Source: Methanomicrobiales archaeon (lineage in GTDB: Archaea > Halobacteriota > Methanomicrobia > Methanomicrobiales > Methanoculleaceae). Taken from it: DNA of 30,561 nucleotides. Below the pieces are notes generated by a model. The model was given only the letters and a program-made list of their open reading frames with translations, had not been told where the DNA came from and did not search any database. The translations under genes and the position numbers were made by a program. The stretch lies in contig JAGVUK010000158.1 of the NCBI GenBank assembly GCA_019136335.1, positions 1 to 30,561 on the forward strand. The letters are read 5' to 3'. This document shows, piece after piece, positions 1 through 7,734 of the stretch (the stretch's first letter is position 1; every line of letters begins with the position of its first letter).

Positions 1-1
1 C

Positions 2-490
2 CTCCTCTCGCAGATGGGGGAGCAGGAGAAGAAGCGCCGGTTCATCGGGGATATGAACCGCACCGAGGCTGAAGGGGATCTTGGGGAGATCGGAAAGAAT
101 ACCCTCCTCCTCAACCGCCGGTTCGGCCCTCGGCTGCTCCTCGGCGGTGTCGTGACCGCGTCCCCTGCCACGAGAGCCGGAACGAGCGGCACTCTGCTCT
201 GCACGGGATGCGGGGCCTGCACCCGGGCGTGCCCGGAGGGGGCGATCGGGCCGGACGGCGTCGACGCGTTCCGGTGCTGGACCGTGCGTACATGGGTCCC
301 GCCCTGGACTGTCCCGGCCGTGAAGTGGCTGCTCCGGCGGCAACTCCTGCTCAGGGGGATAGCACCGCTTGCGCCGGTGATCGCCAGGACGGCAACGATC
401 CGGTGCAGCCTCTGCGTCACCGGATGCCCGGTGTTTGCGGGAGCGGCGAAAAGGGATGAGGCACAGGGTCCGTCGTGCAGAACCGGTTAA
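2..490 (+). CDS. 4Fe-4S double-cluster protein, C-terminal part (5' end outside window)
   Basis: The reading frame is open to the left edge, so this is the tail of a longer protein; the ATG at 14 is probably internal. Eight cysteines fit two [4Fe-4S] clusters: a classical CTGCGACTRACP motif (CxxCxxCxxxCP), then an isolated FRC, then CSLCVTGCP. The segment before them, with NRRFGPRLLLGGVV, is typical of the stretch ahead of the ferredoxin-like part in QueG-like and other iron-sulfur proteins in which a cofactor domain precedes the clusters. The likely role is electron transfer to an N-terminal catalytic domain that lies outside the window. The exact family cannot be fixed from this fragment. 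The stop is 25 bases before the methyltransferase start, so the two could be co-transcribed. Confidence 0.6.
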   Translation, partial: LLSQMGEQEKKRRFIGDMNRTEAEGDLGEIGKNTLLLNRRFGPRLLLGGVVTASPATRAGTSGTLLCTGCGACTRACPEGAIGPDGVDAFRCWTVRTWVPPWTVPAVKWLLRRQLLLRGIAPLAPVIARTATIRCSLCVTGCPVFAGAAKRDEAQGPSCRTG

Positions 491-515
491 ATCGTCTCAA
501 GATCCTGTGTAATGC

Positions 516-1149
516 ATGGGTATCTTCGATGCGGTCTACCAGGGCACGCCGCCCTGGGACATCGGCCGACCCCAGAAGGCGTTCGTCGACCTCGCCGCGG
601 CAGGGGAGGTTACGGGCTCCGTCCTGGACGTGGGGTGCGGGACGGGGGGAGGTTACGGGCTCCGTCCTGGACGTGGGGTGCGGGACGGGGGAGCACGCCC
701 TCTTCTTTGCAGAGAGAGGGCATGGGGTGCTCGGGATCGACACCTCGTCTCTTGCGATCCGGAAGGCGAAGGAGAAGGCTGCGGCACGGGGGCTCCGGGT
801 GCAGTTCCTCGTTTGGAACGCGCTGGACCTCGCCGGGCTTAAGCGGACGTTTGATACCGTCATCGACTCCGGCTTCTTCCATGTCCTCTCCGACGAAGAC
901 CGGCCTGTCTTCGTAAAGAGTCTCGCTACCGTTCTTGCGCCCGGCGGGAACTACTTCATGCTCTGCTTCAGCGAGCAGAATCCCGGCGAATACCCGCTCC
1001 CGAGGAGGATCGCGAAGCGGGAAATACGGGAGACCTTCCGGGAGGGCTGGTTCATCAACTATATCCGGCCGGCGGTCTTCGAGAACGCCGTCCAGCTCGA
1101 AGGGCACCATGCCTGGCTCTCGTCGATATCAAGGACAGGGCTGGGATGA
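516..1149 (+). pseudogene. class I SAM-dependent methyltransferase, frameshifted by a 43-bp duplication
   Basis: The gene starts at ATG 516 (MGIFDAVYQGTPPWDIGRP) and reads into SAM motif I, VLDVGCGTG, but then leaves frame. The second copy of a 43-bp tandem duplication carries motif I again and restores the frame that runs to the stop at 1149 (EHALFFAERGHGVLGIDTS, VIDSGFFHVL, LAPGGNYFMLCFSE). Removing one 43-bp unit gives a single 196-residue protein, the usual size for small methyltransferases of the thiopurine-methyltransferase-like type, which move a methyl group from S-adenosylmethionine to an unknown small acceptor. As written the gene makes no full product. It could be a genuine inactivation, a reversible slippage state, or a sequencing or assembly error. 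Confidence 0.8.
603..691 (+). repeat. 43-bp tandem duplication over SAM motif I
   Basis: Bases 603-648 and 646-691 are identical at an offset of 43, so a 43-bp unit is present twice head to tail. Because 43 is not a multiple of three, it shifts the methyltransferase frame by one. Perfect identity of the copies points to a very recent event or an artefact. Confidence 0.95.
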
Positions 1150-1397
1150 GACAGGGTCAGCTCTGCCGGGGAACTCCGCCCCCAATCCGCTCACCGTCGG
1201 CACTATCCCTGAAATCCCGGAGCACGTCAGCATGAGCGCGACGATCTGGCCTGAATATATCTCAAATATCCCCACCGTTATCCCCGGTATTCCGCCATAC
1301 AGGCGCTGAAATTACCATAGCGCCACATTCAACCGCGATACATTTGCGAGTGTTTAAGTGCCCACTTCTGCAATAAAATCCTGAAGGAGAATCTGGT

Positions 1398-2768
1398 ATG
1401 ACCGTCAAGAACATTCTGATAGTCGCCATTGTTGCGCTCATCGTCGTTGCCGCAGGGATCCTGATTGCATTTGCCCCCGGTGAGACCGAACCGACCCCCG
1501 GCACGATCGTGCCGGCGCAGAAGGTGCCCACGCTGGACGAGGCGAAGGCCCTCGCGGCGGAGATTGCAGGACAGATCGACGGTGATGCTCTTGCAGTGCT
1601 CAAACCCGGCGACGAGAACACGTCGGCGTTCACCGCAATCCGCGACCAGCTCAGTGCCTTCCGGGCATCTCACCCGGAGATCGTCTATATCCACACGATG
1701 CGTAAAGACGGAAACACTATCGAGTACATCGTGGATGTGGACTACGGCAACGGCGATGCATACGCGATAGGCGACGGCTACACCATTCCCGAGGAGACGA
1801 AGAGCGAACTCCTCACCGGGTTCACAGAGCCCTCCGCTGAAGTTTACGCCGCCATCTACGGGTATGCGCCGATCAAGAACGCAAGTGGCGCCAGCGTCGG
1901 GATGATCTGCCTCGAACCGAGAAGCCCGATCGCGCAGGACGACCTGGAGGCTCTCGCTGCGGAGATTGCAGGCAAGATCGACGGCGACGCTATGGCGGCG
2001 CTCAAGCCCGGCGACGAGACGACCCCGGCATTCACCGCTATCCGTGACCAGCTCGTTGCCTGCCGGACCGCAAACCCTGAGATCGCCTACATATACACGA
2101 TGCGCAAAGCCGGAAACGCCACCGAGTACGTCGTGGATGCGGACTACGGCAGCGACAACAGCGCCGTCGCGATAGGCGACGGCTACGTCCCGACGACCCT
2201 GGACACCGTCTTGCTTGCCGGCTTTGAGGAGCCCACGGCCGAGATCTACAGTCTCATCTGCGGATATGCCCCGATAACAAACGCGAGCGGCGCCAGCGTC
2301 GGGATGGCAGCCATCGAAGCAGGGAACCCGATCACGCAGGAGCGGCTGAAAGCCCTCGCGGCGGAGGTTGCAGGACAGATCGACGGCACCGCGATGGCGG
2401 GGCTCAAGCCCGGGGACGAGAACACCCCGGCGTTCACCGCCATCCGCGACCGGCTCGACGCCTTCCGTGACGCAAACCCCGGGGTCGTCTATGTCTACAC
2501 CATGCGCAAGACCGAGAACGCCACCGACTACGCCGTTGACGCAGACTACGGCGACGGGTACGCGCCCGCGATAGGCGACGTCTACGTGCCCACGGATGAC
2601 GACGTCGCGTTCCTCGCCGGCTTTGAGGAACCCTCTGCTGAACCCGGGTTCTACACCGACGAGTGGGGCAACGAGACCGCCACCCTCCTCTCCGGGTATG
2701 CCCCGGTCAGGGACGCGACCGGCACCGTCGTCGGGCTCGTCGGCGTCGACATGGGGTTCGTTCACTGA
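1398..2768 (+). CDS. secreted or membrane-anchored protein with three tandem PDC-like sensor repeats
   Basis: The 456-residue protein begins with one hydrophobic helix (about residues 5-25) followed by a Pro/Thr-rich linker. Three repeats follow at about 45-173, 182-307 and 315-456. Each carries the run AAEIAGQIDG, LKPGDENTPAFTAIRD, a Y-YTMRK strand, (V/A)DADYG, IGDxY, GFEEP and GYAPIxNASGASVGM. This pattern resembles the extracytoplasmic PDC/Cache-like ligand-sensing domain of methanogen histidine kinases, but no kinase, HAMP, GGDEF or other output domain is present. Repeat 3 is the most complete; repeats 1 and 2 lack the FYTDEWG segment. The start is supported by AAGGAG at 1384-1389, eight bases upstream. 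It probably sits outside the membrane and binds a small ligand; the partner is unknown. A decayed relative lies near 10,262-11,000. Confidence 0.75.
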   Translation: MTVKNILIVAIVALIVVAAGILIAFAPGETEPTPGTIVPAQKVPTLDEAKALAAEIAGQIDGDALAVLKPGDENTSAFTAIRDQLSAFRASHPEIVYIHTMRKDGNTIEYIVDVDYGNGDAYAIGDGYTIPEETKSELLTGFTEPSAEVYAAIYGYAPIKNASGASVGMICLEPRSPIAQDDLEALAAEIAGKIDGDAMAALKPGDETTPAFTAIRDQLVACRTANPEIAYIYTMRKAGNATEYVVDADYGSDNSAVAIGDGYVPTTLDTVLLAGFEEPTAEIYSLICGYAPITNASGASVGMAAIEAGNPITQERLKALAAEVAGQIDGTAMAGLKPGDENTPAFTAIRDRLDAFRDANPGVVYVYTMRKTENATDYAVDADYGDGYAPAIGDVYVPTDDDVAFLAGFEEPSAEPGFYTDEWGNETATLLSGYAPVRDATGTVVGLVGVDMGFVH

Positions 2769-2873
2769 ACGGCAGGCCATTGGTAAGAAGATAGGGGAAG
2801 AACACAGGGGCGAGCCCATGTTCCGGGAAGTCCGGGCATGAGTGCCCCTGGAGATTACGTTTTTACTCGTGAA

Positions 2874-2901
2874 CCGGTCACCGGTCACCGGTCACCGGTC
2901 A
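2874..2901 (+). repeat. 7-bp tandem repeat, four copies of CCGGTCA
   Basis: Four perfect head-to-tail CCGGTCA units lie just upstream of the conserved leader of the first small helical paralog. They probably arose by slippage. No function is evident; the other two paralogs do not have them. Confidence 0.9.
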
Positions 2902-2920
2902 CCGCTCCCCGCCATTCCGC

Positions 2921-2950
2921 AAAGGATAACCCTCAGTGCAACGAGGACCT
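2921..2950 (+). promoter_or_regulatory. conserved 5' leader of small helical paralog 1
   Basis: AAAGGATAACCCTC followed by a CGAGGA ribosome-binding site. The AAGGATAAC core begins 32 bases before the ATG. The same arrangement occurs before the other two paralogs (7701-7725 and 13841-13868), so the leader was duplicated with the gene or is kept by selection. Confidence 0.55.
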
Positions 2951-2953
2951 ATT

Positions 2954-3277
2954 ATGGACCGCACGACATCCAGGGCGAACCGGTGCGCTGCAGGACCATC
3001 TGCACCGAAGGCGGACCGCATGGACCTCCTCAGAGAGATTGCCGCGTTCACCCGTGAGCACGGGGATATCCTTGCCCGGTATCACACCTGCACGATGGAC
3101 GACCTCAACCGCATCGAGCAGGAGTGCTGGAGGCTGCACGACGAGGCGTGCAGCAGGGGCGCCTGCGGAAGCGCCGGGGAACTCGTGGAACTGGAGTACC
3201 TCATCAGCCAGGCGAAGGAGATGAAGGCGAAGCGGATGAAGGCGAAGCGGATGGAGGGGGAGAGAGAGTCGGGGTGA
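2954..3277 (+). CDS. small three-helix protein of unknown function, paralog 1 of 3
   Basis: A 107-residue soluble, charged protein. ATG 2954 was chosen over the in-frame GTG at 2936 because CGAGGA precedes it and its N-terminus (MDRTT) matches the paralogs (MERTT, MEHAT). After a variable first 22 residues comes a conserved block: LLREIAAF-REH-DILARYH, TMDDLNRIEQECWRLHDEA, then GSAGELVELEYLISQAK ending in KAKRM, which reads as three amphipathic helices. The tail KAKRM is itself duplicated by a 15-base repeat. Two Cys lie in the CSRGAC turn between helices 2 and 3; paralog 2 has a similar CCRGAC turn but paralog 3 has no Cys there. I do not recognise the family. Nothing in its neighbours suggests a pathway; mobile element copy 1 starts 26 bases downstream. 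Confidence 0.75.
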   Translation: MDRTTSRANRCAAGPSAPKADRMDLLREIAAFTREHGDILARYHTCTMDDLNRIEQECWRLHDEACSRGACGSAGELVELEYLISQAKEMKAKRMKAKRMEGERESG

Positions 3278-3303
3278 CCTGAGAGGTGCCGGGTTACCGC
3301 TAG

Positions 3304-3768
3304 TACATCGATTCCAAAATATCAGGCCACATCTGGCCTTCGCCCCCTCCCCTCGGGGGGGGGCGAGGGCAGTCATGGCGATATCCCCCACGAAAGCCGT
3401 GTCCCGGGAGCGGTGTCGAAGCCGGTTTCCCGAAATACGGGGAAGAATCGGTCAGAAACGGGTTCTTTCCCGGGATCTCCCCATGCACTGGACCGGGGTG
3501 GCTATCGCCCTGGGGGGTGGGGCTGACGGGGAGGGGGCTCGCCCCCTCCCCGGTCTAGGCTCAATTCCTACAGATTGCCATCCGCCTGTAACCCCCTCCC
3601 CGCCTGCGGGTACCCGTACGTTCCTCCTTAAAGCCCCCGCCCCAGAGGGGGGGCAGTACGTGGGGATACCGGGGACAAGCCGTCTCCCGGGATGCAAACC
3701 CCTGGATAGTATAAAAAAAGATCGATACTCTCCTCCGGTGAGAGTGCCGGTAATTGGGAATCGCTGCA
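3304..3768. mobile_element. non-autonomous MITE-like element, copy 1 (465 bp)
   Basis: The ends are imperfect inverted repeats: left TACATCGATTCCAAAAT, right end read in reverse TGCAGCGATTCCCAATT. The element is flanked on both sides by CTAG (3300-3303 and 3769-3772), a 4-bp target duplication. The same element occurs at 10,393-10,913, where it is flanked by CTAC. Shared internal blocks include GGCGAGGGCAGTCATGGCGAT, GGGATCTCCCCATG, GGGTACCCGTACGTTCCTCC and GCCGTCTCCCGGGATGCAA. No transposase is encoded, so it would move in trans. A 4-bp CTAR-type duplication is known for part of the IS5 family, but assignment to that family is only a guess. The open frame that runs through it shows no protein-like features. 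Confidence 0.8.
3727..3745. other. subterminal hairpin of the mobile element (copy 1)
   Basis: ACTCTC, 7-base loop CTCCGGT, GAGAGT. In copy 2 (10872-10890) the stem is ACTCCC/GGGAGT: a T-A pair has become C-G with both sides changed. This compensatory change suggests that the fold matters, as DNA or as RNA. Confidence 0.6.
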
Positions 3769-3772
3769 CTAG

Positions 3773-4210
3773 TCCCCGGAGTGAGATGAGCGGACCCGGA
3801 ACAGGCGGGTCCACCATGCCAGTTGCGCCCACGGCCTCGGGCGGCGGGGACGGTATCATACGCGCCGCGACGCCGGAAGAGCCCGGAGCGATGTGGGCGT
3901 GCATCCTTGCGTTCGGGAGAATGCTGGGCGCGAATCCTACGTCCCGGCTTCAAAGAACTGGGGCCGGCCGGAAAGACGGGGTGTCCACCGGCTCCTTGAT
4001 TTTTTCCGCTGTACTGCCAGCGAAGCGGACATCGCCGGGTCCATTCACCCTTCCTCACCAGCGCCGCTTACCGGAGAGGGAGCGGTCAACCCCCGGTTCT
4101 CCGATGATCGCGAGACTCTCCCTGCCTGCAGGAAGCTGAGCCGTTCTGTTGCAGCACCTCCGGACGGCACGGTACAGCGGCAGGCAGGCCGAGGGAGCGA
4201 GCCGTAGCCC
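3773..4210. other. stretch without recognisable gene
   Basis: GC-rich sequence between mobile element copy 1 and the end of the minus-strand membrane protein gene. Open frames exist on both strands, but none has a ribosome-binding site, known motif or convincing composition. Nothing else was recognised here. Confidence 0.5.
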
Positions 4211-4828
4211 CTACCGGATCTTCAGGAGAATGGATGCCAGCACGAAGAGGAGGAGGCCGTTGAGCACGACGATCCCCGCAATGACCGTGCCCGGAGCGAG
4301 GCCGGGCACGAGCATGGTTACGCCGAAGGTGATCGATACGACATTCAGCACCGTCTGGGTGGCCAGCAGCTGCTTGAGGAGGGGGGGAAGGGCAACGGGC
4401 TCGGCCGGGGGGTTCCTGAGATCGTGCAGCACCGGGAGAAACCGCTTCGTCAGGAGGACCGCCCCGCCGGCGATGTTCAGGAGGCCGAGGAGGATCTGGA
4501 TCACGCCGGTCAGGATGCCCGGAACGATGCAGGAGAATATCCCCATGGCGGCGAAGACGATCCCGATGACGATCAGCAGCCACGAGCGCCTGTACTGGCC
4601 CATCGGAGTCTCCCCGAGGGCCAGCATCTGGATGGCCATGATGACGAGCAGCAGGCCGAGCTGGCCGTCCGGGGAGAACGGGAGCGTCCCCTGGTTTACC
4701 GGGAAGAGCAGCAGCCCGAGGAGGATCAGCAGCACGCCGACCGGGATGACCAGGGCGACCGAGAGGGGGAGGGAGGCCTCCCTGAAGAGTCCGAACCCGC
4801 CTTTCGCGTGAAGGTCGTCTGAAGTCAT
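4211..4828 (-). CDS. six-helix membrane protein, HdeD/DUF308-like (tandem pair, second gene)
   Basis: A 205-residue protein starting at ATG 4828 (MTSDDLHAKGG). Six hydrophobic segments can be seen, among them VALVIPVGVLLILLGLLLF, GLLLVIMAIQMLALG and SWLLIVIGIVFAAMGIFSCI, then two more around ILLGLLNIAGGAVLL and VSITFGVTMLVPGLAPG and a last one at VLNGLLLFVLASILL. The repeated W..(L/V)I.IG....GI/M pattern recalls HdeD-type (DUF308) membrane proteins, but the assignment is tentative. It is a paralog of the gene directly upstream (GETPMGQYRRSW here against GKTPFGDLRRSW there). The start lies five bases after that gene's stop; an in-frame GTG nine bases earlier, overlapping the stop as GTGA, is an alternative start better spaced from GGAG. 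The two are clearly one operon. Confidence 0.65.
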   Translation of the reverse strand: MTSDDLHAKGGFGLFREASLPLSVALVIPVGVLLILLGLLLFPVNQGTLPFSPDGQLGLLLVIMAIQMLALGETPMGQYRRSWLLIVIGIVFAAMGIFSCIVPGILTGVIQILLGLLNIAGGAVLLTKRFLPVLHDLRNPPAEPVALPPLLKQLLATQTVLNVVSITFGVTMLVPGLAPGTVIAGIVVLNGLLLFVLASILLKIR

Positions 4829-4833
4829 GCCGA

Positions 4834-5469
4834 TCACGCCGGGTTTTCTCCGGGAGGATACGTCCGGGTGACGTTCTGGATGCTCCAGGAGAGGTAGAAG
4901 AAGCCGATGCCGTAGATGATGAGGAGGATTGCAGTCTCGCCGTCGGTCGTGATGCCGGGGAGGAGCGTGACAAGGCCGAGGATTATCGACATCACGTACA
5001 CGACGATGCACGCGATCGTCAGGTGCCGGAGTATCCCGGGGATCTTCAGCCATATCCGGGCCTTATCTTCGGAGAAGAGCAGTTGCGCAAGAAGAGCGAG
5101 CCCCCCGGCAAAGAGGAGGGCTCCGACGAGGATGCGAACCGGCTCGGCCAGCAGCCCGGGAACGAAACAGGCGACCATCCCGATAATCGCCGTGCATACT
5201 CCGATAAGTATGACCGCCCACGAACGCCGGAGATCGCCGAACGGGGTCTTTCCCATCGTGATGATCTGAAACGAGACGATCACGAGAAAAAGCCCGTAGG
5301 TGCTGTCGGGGGCATATGGAAGTTCGCCCGTATGAATCCTGAAGAGGAGCAGGCCGAAGAGGAGCATGAATACCCCGAAGACGAGCAGGATGACGACCTC
5401 AAGGGAAAGGTCGGAGTCTGCTCTCGTAATCGCCCCGGTCTTCCCTCCCGGCTGGCTGGTATGTTCCAT
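4834..5469 (-). CDS. six-helix membrane protein, HdeD/DUF308-like (tandem pair, first gene)
   Basis: A 211-residue protein with a polar N-terminus (MEHTSQPGGKTGAITRADSD) and about six transmembrane helices, including VVILLVFGVFMLLFGLLLF, YGLFLVIVSFQIITMG, AVILIGVCTAIIGMVACFV, ILVGALLFAGGLALLAQLL, ACIVVYVMSIILGLVTLL and ILLIIYGIGFFYLSW. It is a diverged duplicate of the next gene: both have an (R/V)xxTGxLP(F/Y)(A/S)PD-type loop after helix 1 and a G-TP-G--RRSW loop before helix 3. GGAG lies eight bases before ATG 5469, and an AT-rich box A lies about 80 bases upstream. A role in membrane stress is known for E. coli HdeD but cannot be inferred firmly here. Confidence 0.7.
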   Translation of the reverse strand: MEHTSQPGGKTGAITRADSDLSLEVVILLVFGVFMLLFGLLLFRIHTGELPYAPDSTYGLFLVIVSFQIITMGKTPFGDLRRSWAVILIGVCTAIIGMVACFVPGLLAEPVRILVGALLFAGGLALLAQLLFSEDKARIWLKIPGILRHLTIACIVVYVMSIILGLVTLLPGITTDGETAILLIIYGIGFFYLSWSIQNVTRTYPPGENPA

Positions 5470-5548
5470 AATTGTATCTCCGCGGTTCTATCCGGTGACA
5501 GGTGGATTAATAAGGTTAATCGAGCAAATGCTCTGATCTGCATTCAGG

Positions 5549-5563
5549 ATTTATATATAGATA
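5549..5563 (-). promoter_or_regulatory. box A (TATA) for the minus-strand membrane protein pair
   Basis: Read on the minus strand the sequence is CTATATATAAATCC, a good archaeal TATA element in GC-rich surroundings. Transcription would start near 5530, leaving a leader of about 60 bases before ATG 5469. The element is nearly symmetric, so use in the plus direction is not excluded. Confidence 0.5.
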
Positions 5564-5703
5564 TCTCTTCTTGCTCCGGTTGAACCCTGTCGCATTGCAG
5601 GCGGGACTCGCCGCCGATCTGCGATCGTTATGGCGCTGATACCATGGTTTTGGTGAGAATCGTGAGAATTGTCTGCCGTTCTGCCGGTTGAGGGATTAGA
5701 AGG

Positions 5704-5714
5704 CTTATTTTATA
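5704..5714 (+). promoter_or_regulatory. box A (TATA) for the acetoacetate decarboxylase-like operon
   Basis: TTATTTTATAA in AT-rich sequence. A start of transcription about 25 bases on, near 5737, would exclude the in-frame ATG at 5723 and supports ATG 5789 as the translation start. Confidence 0.45.
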
Positions 5715-5788
5715 AAACAGATATGGGAGAAGCACGATTCAAAAAGTATATGCCCAATAGGATGGCATGCAACAGATTGGAGAACGTT

Positions 5789-6583
5789 ATGTTCCGACCG
5801 CAAGACGATTTTACCTACCTGATGCCGGTCCACTTCGGGGGCGGCAAGTTCGACCCGGAGACCCTGGTCACGCAGAGGGCAACCGCTCTCTCCGTCAGTT
5901 ACGAAACCGAGGGAGACCTTCTTGAGAACTACATCCCGGAAGGATTCGAACTCCTGGCACCCGAAGTGCAGGTGACGTTCAACAGGTTCACCGAGATCAA
6001 CTGGCTGCACGGCGGCCAGTACAACCTGATCAACGTGGCGGCGCCGGTCCGGTTCCACGGAAAGAAGGATGAACTCGACGGCTCCTACACGCTGGTGGTC
6101 TGGGAGAACAAGACCGCACCCATCCTCGGCGGGCGGGAGCAGACCGGGATCCCGAAGATCTACGCGGATATCGAAGACCTGCATATCGTCCGGCCTCACT
6201 ACGCCACGACCGTCAGCTACGAGGGGAACACCTTCCTCAACATGGGCTTCGAGGCCACGGGATCGATCACCGGTCGGGACCTGGATGCCCTGAAGTCGCA
6301 GTTCCTTTCCATGAACACCCTCGGGTGGCGGTACATCCCGAAGGTCGGCGCTCCGGGAGCGGACCTCTCTCAGTTTGTCCTCTACCCCCAGGGCATGGAG
6401 GTGGAGACGGCAGAGATCGGAAAGGGCAGCCTGAAATGGATCGAACTGACCCCGATGCAGAATCCGGCCCAGTATTACATCGTCAACAGCCTCGCGTCCC
6501 TGCCCATAAAACGGGTGACGCAGGCGGTACTGATCGAGGGGAAGGCCATCCTTCGTGCGATGGGCGCGAGGGTCATCGAATAA
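5789..6583 (+). CDS. acetoacetate decarboxylase family protein
   Basis: A 264-residue protein, close to the usual ~245-residue length of acetoacetate decarboxylases. The start at ATG 5789 (MFRPQDDFTYLMPVHFGG) is preceded by GGAG and lies downstream of the likely box A. The motif ILGGREQTGIPKIYADIED carries Lys123 in the position of the Schiff-base lysine of the clostridial enzyme (GRE-x4-PK). The adjacent second lysine that lowers the pKa of the catalytic lysine there is Ile here, so simple acetoacetate decarboxylation is uncertain; other members of this superfamily act as aldolase-dehydratases. The next gene, a short-chain dehydrogenase, starts 19 bases after the stop, suggesting that the pair handles a beta-keto acid or related carbonyl compound. 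Cytosolic. Confidence 0.8.
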   Translation: MFRPQDDFTYLMPVHFGGGKFDPETLVTQRATALSVSYETEGDLLENYIPEGFELLAPEVQVTFNRFTEINWLHGGQYNLINVAAPVRFHGKKDELDGSYTLVVWENKTAPILGGREQTGIPKIYADIEDLHIVRPHYATTVSYEGNTFLNMGFEATGSITGRDLDALKSQFLSMNTLGWRYIPKVGAPGADLSQFVLYPQGMEVETAEIGKGSLKWIELTPMQNPAQYYIVNSLASLPIKRVTQAVLIEGKAILRAMGARVIE

Positions 6584-6602
6584 GGTGTTCGAGGCGAGGA
6601 TC

Positions 6603-7439
6603 ATGGTGGATTCGGATTACTATAAGGGCAAAGTCTGCATCGTCACCGGCGCAAACTCCGGGATCGGGTACGCAATCAGCGAAGAACTCGCAAAGAGGGG
6701 GGCAACCGTCTACATGGCCGGCCGCAGCCGGGAGAAGGTTGCCGCGGCTGCAGGGCAACTCTCCGCCTATGGGGATCGGGTACGCCCGCTCGTCATGGAC
6801 GTGACGAAGCAGGAGCAGGTGCAGAAGGGTATCGAGGATACGGCGGCGGAGGCGGGCAGGCTGGATCTGCTCTTCAACAATGCAGGCGTCGGGGGAACCA
6901 TCCCGTTCGAGAAGGCCACCCTCGATGACTGGAAGGCGATCATCGAGACCAACATCTGGAGCGTCGTCTACGGAGTCCATGCCGCCGTGCCGATCATGCT
7001 CAGGCAGGGGTTCGGACATGTCGTGAACACCAGTTCGATAGCGGGCATCGTTCCGCCTCCGTTCCAGGCGCTCTACTCCCTGACGAAGTACGGCGTCACC
7101 GGCCTCACCGAGTGCCTGAAGTACGAGTTTGCGGATAAAGGGCTCTATTTCTCGACGATCTGCCCGGCAAACATCGCGACCCCGATCTTCAACAAGGGTA
7201 TCGACGGGCAGGCCCGCGGCGAACTGAGGATCCCAGACGACGCGTATCCCGTCGATAAAGCGGCGTCGCTCATCCTTGACCGGGTCGCGGAACATAAGGG
7301 GATCATCGTCGTGCCCGAGGACCCCTATACCGATCTCTGGAAGGGGTATATCCTCGGCAGCCCGGAGGTGGAGGAGCGGTTGCTGCAGATGGCACGCGAG
7401 CGCAGAGCTGCGTTCGAGAAGGGCGGGACGTATTTCTGA
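6603..7439 (+). CDS. short-chain dehydrogenase/reductase (SDR)
   Basis: A 278-residue classical SDR. The Rossmann nucleotide-binding motif TGANSGIG is near residue 15, the NNAG motif is in LLFNNAGVGG, and the catalytic Ser-Tyr-Lys set appears as NTSSIAGIV followed by YSLTK. ATG 6603 was chosen over the upstream in-frame ATG at 6555 because it aligns with the normal SDR N-terminus, has GAGGCGAGGA just before it, and avoids a long overlap with the decarboxylase-like gene. It probably reduces or oxidises a small carbonyl or alcohol with NAD(P)(H); the substrate is unknown, though the neighbour suggests a keto acid-derived compound. A decayed fragment of a close relative lies at about 8080-8163. 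Confidence 0.85.
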   Translation: MVDSDYYKGKVCIVTGANSGIGYAISEELAKRGATVYMAGRSREKVAAAAGQLSAYGDRVRPLVMDVTKQEQVQKGIEDTAAEAGRLDLLFNNAGVGGTIPFEKATLDDWKAIIETNIWSVVYGVHAAVPIMLRQGFGHVVNTSSIAGIVPPPFQALYSLTKYGVTGLTECLKYEFADKGLYFSTICPANIATPIFNKGIDGQARGELRIPDDAYPVDKAASLILDRVAEHKGIIVVPEDPYTDLWKGYILGSPEVEERLLQMARERRAAFEKGGTYF

Positions 7440-7440
7440 T

Positions 7441-7461
7441 ATCGGAAATACCCCGATTTTT
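7441..7461 (+). terminator. possible terminator after the SDR gene
   Basis: ATCGG pairs with CCGAT across a short loop and runs into TTTTT. A short stem with a T-tract directly after the stop at 7439 is a weak but plausible terminator. Confidence 0.4.
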
Positions 7462-7700
7462 ACCTTACGGTATTCTTCAGTCCCGGGATAGAACCAGTAG
7501 GATGTCAGCCTTTACGTTGCAGGTCTCGCAGAGCCGTTATAAGATGTCAGACCGTCCAGACCGACCCGAGAACCAGGCCGGTCGCAAGAGCGCTCCACCG
7601 CTCCTGCAGGGGACCGCGGCGCCCCGCCGCACCCGTATCTCTCGGTCATCCGCGAATTTTTAGCCCGCGAAACGGATCCCACGGTCCCGTCTCCGTTCCA

Positions 7701-7725
7701 GAAGGAATAACTCTCTACACGAGGA
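7701..7725 (+). promoter_or_regulatory. conserved 5' leader of small helical paralog 2
   Basis: GAAGGAATAACTCTC followed by CGAGGAAG. It matches the leaders of paralogs 1 and 3 in sequence and in distance to the ATG (33 bases from the AAGG, with one extra A). AATTTTTAGC about 50 bases upstream might be a box A. Confidence 0.5.
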
Positions 7726-7734
7726 AGAAAGGTC

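Noticed and set aside
603..691. Programmed frameshifting in the methyltransferase
   Set aside because: The shift is fully explained by the 43-bp duplication; no slippery site or stimulatory structure is needed.
1302..1324. Six-base inverted repeat GGCGCT/AGCGCC before the triple-repeat gene
   Set aside because: Too short for GC-rich DNA to be meaningful and not followed by a T-tract.
1329..2888. A 519-codon open frame antisense to the triple-repeat protein
   Set aside because: It mirrors a GC-rich gene with strong third-position bias, has no ribosome-binding site, and the plus-strand protein has a clear repeat and membrane structure.
3375..4139. A 254-codon open frame after small helical paralog 1
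   Set aside because: It starts inside the mobile element and runs out of it into unrelated DNA; composition is not protein-like and copy 2 of the element does not keep the frame.
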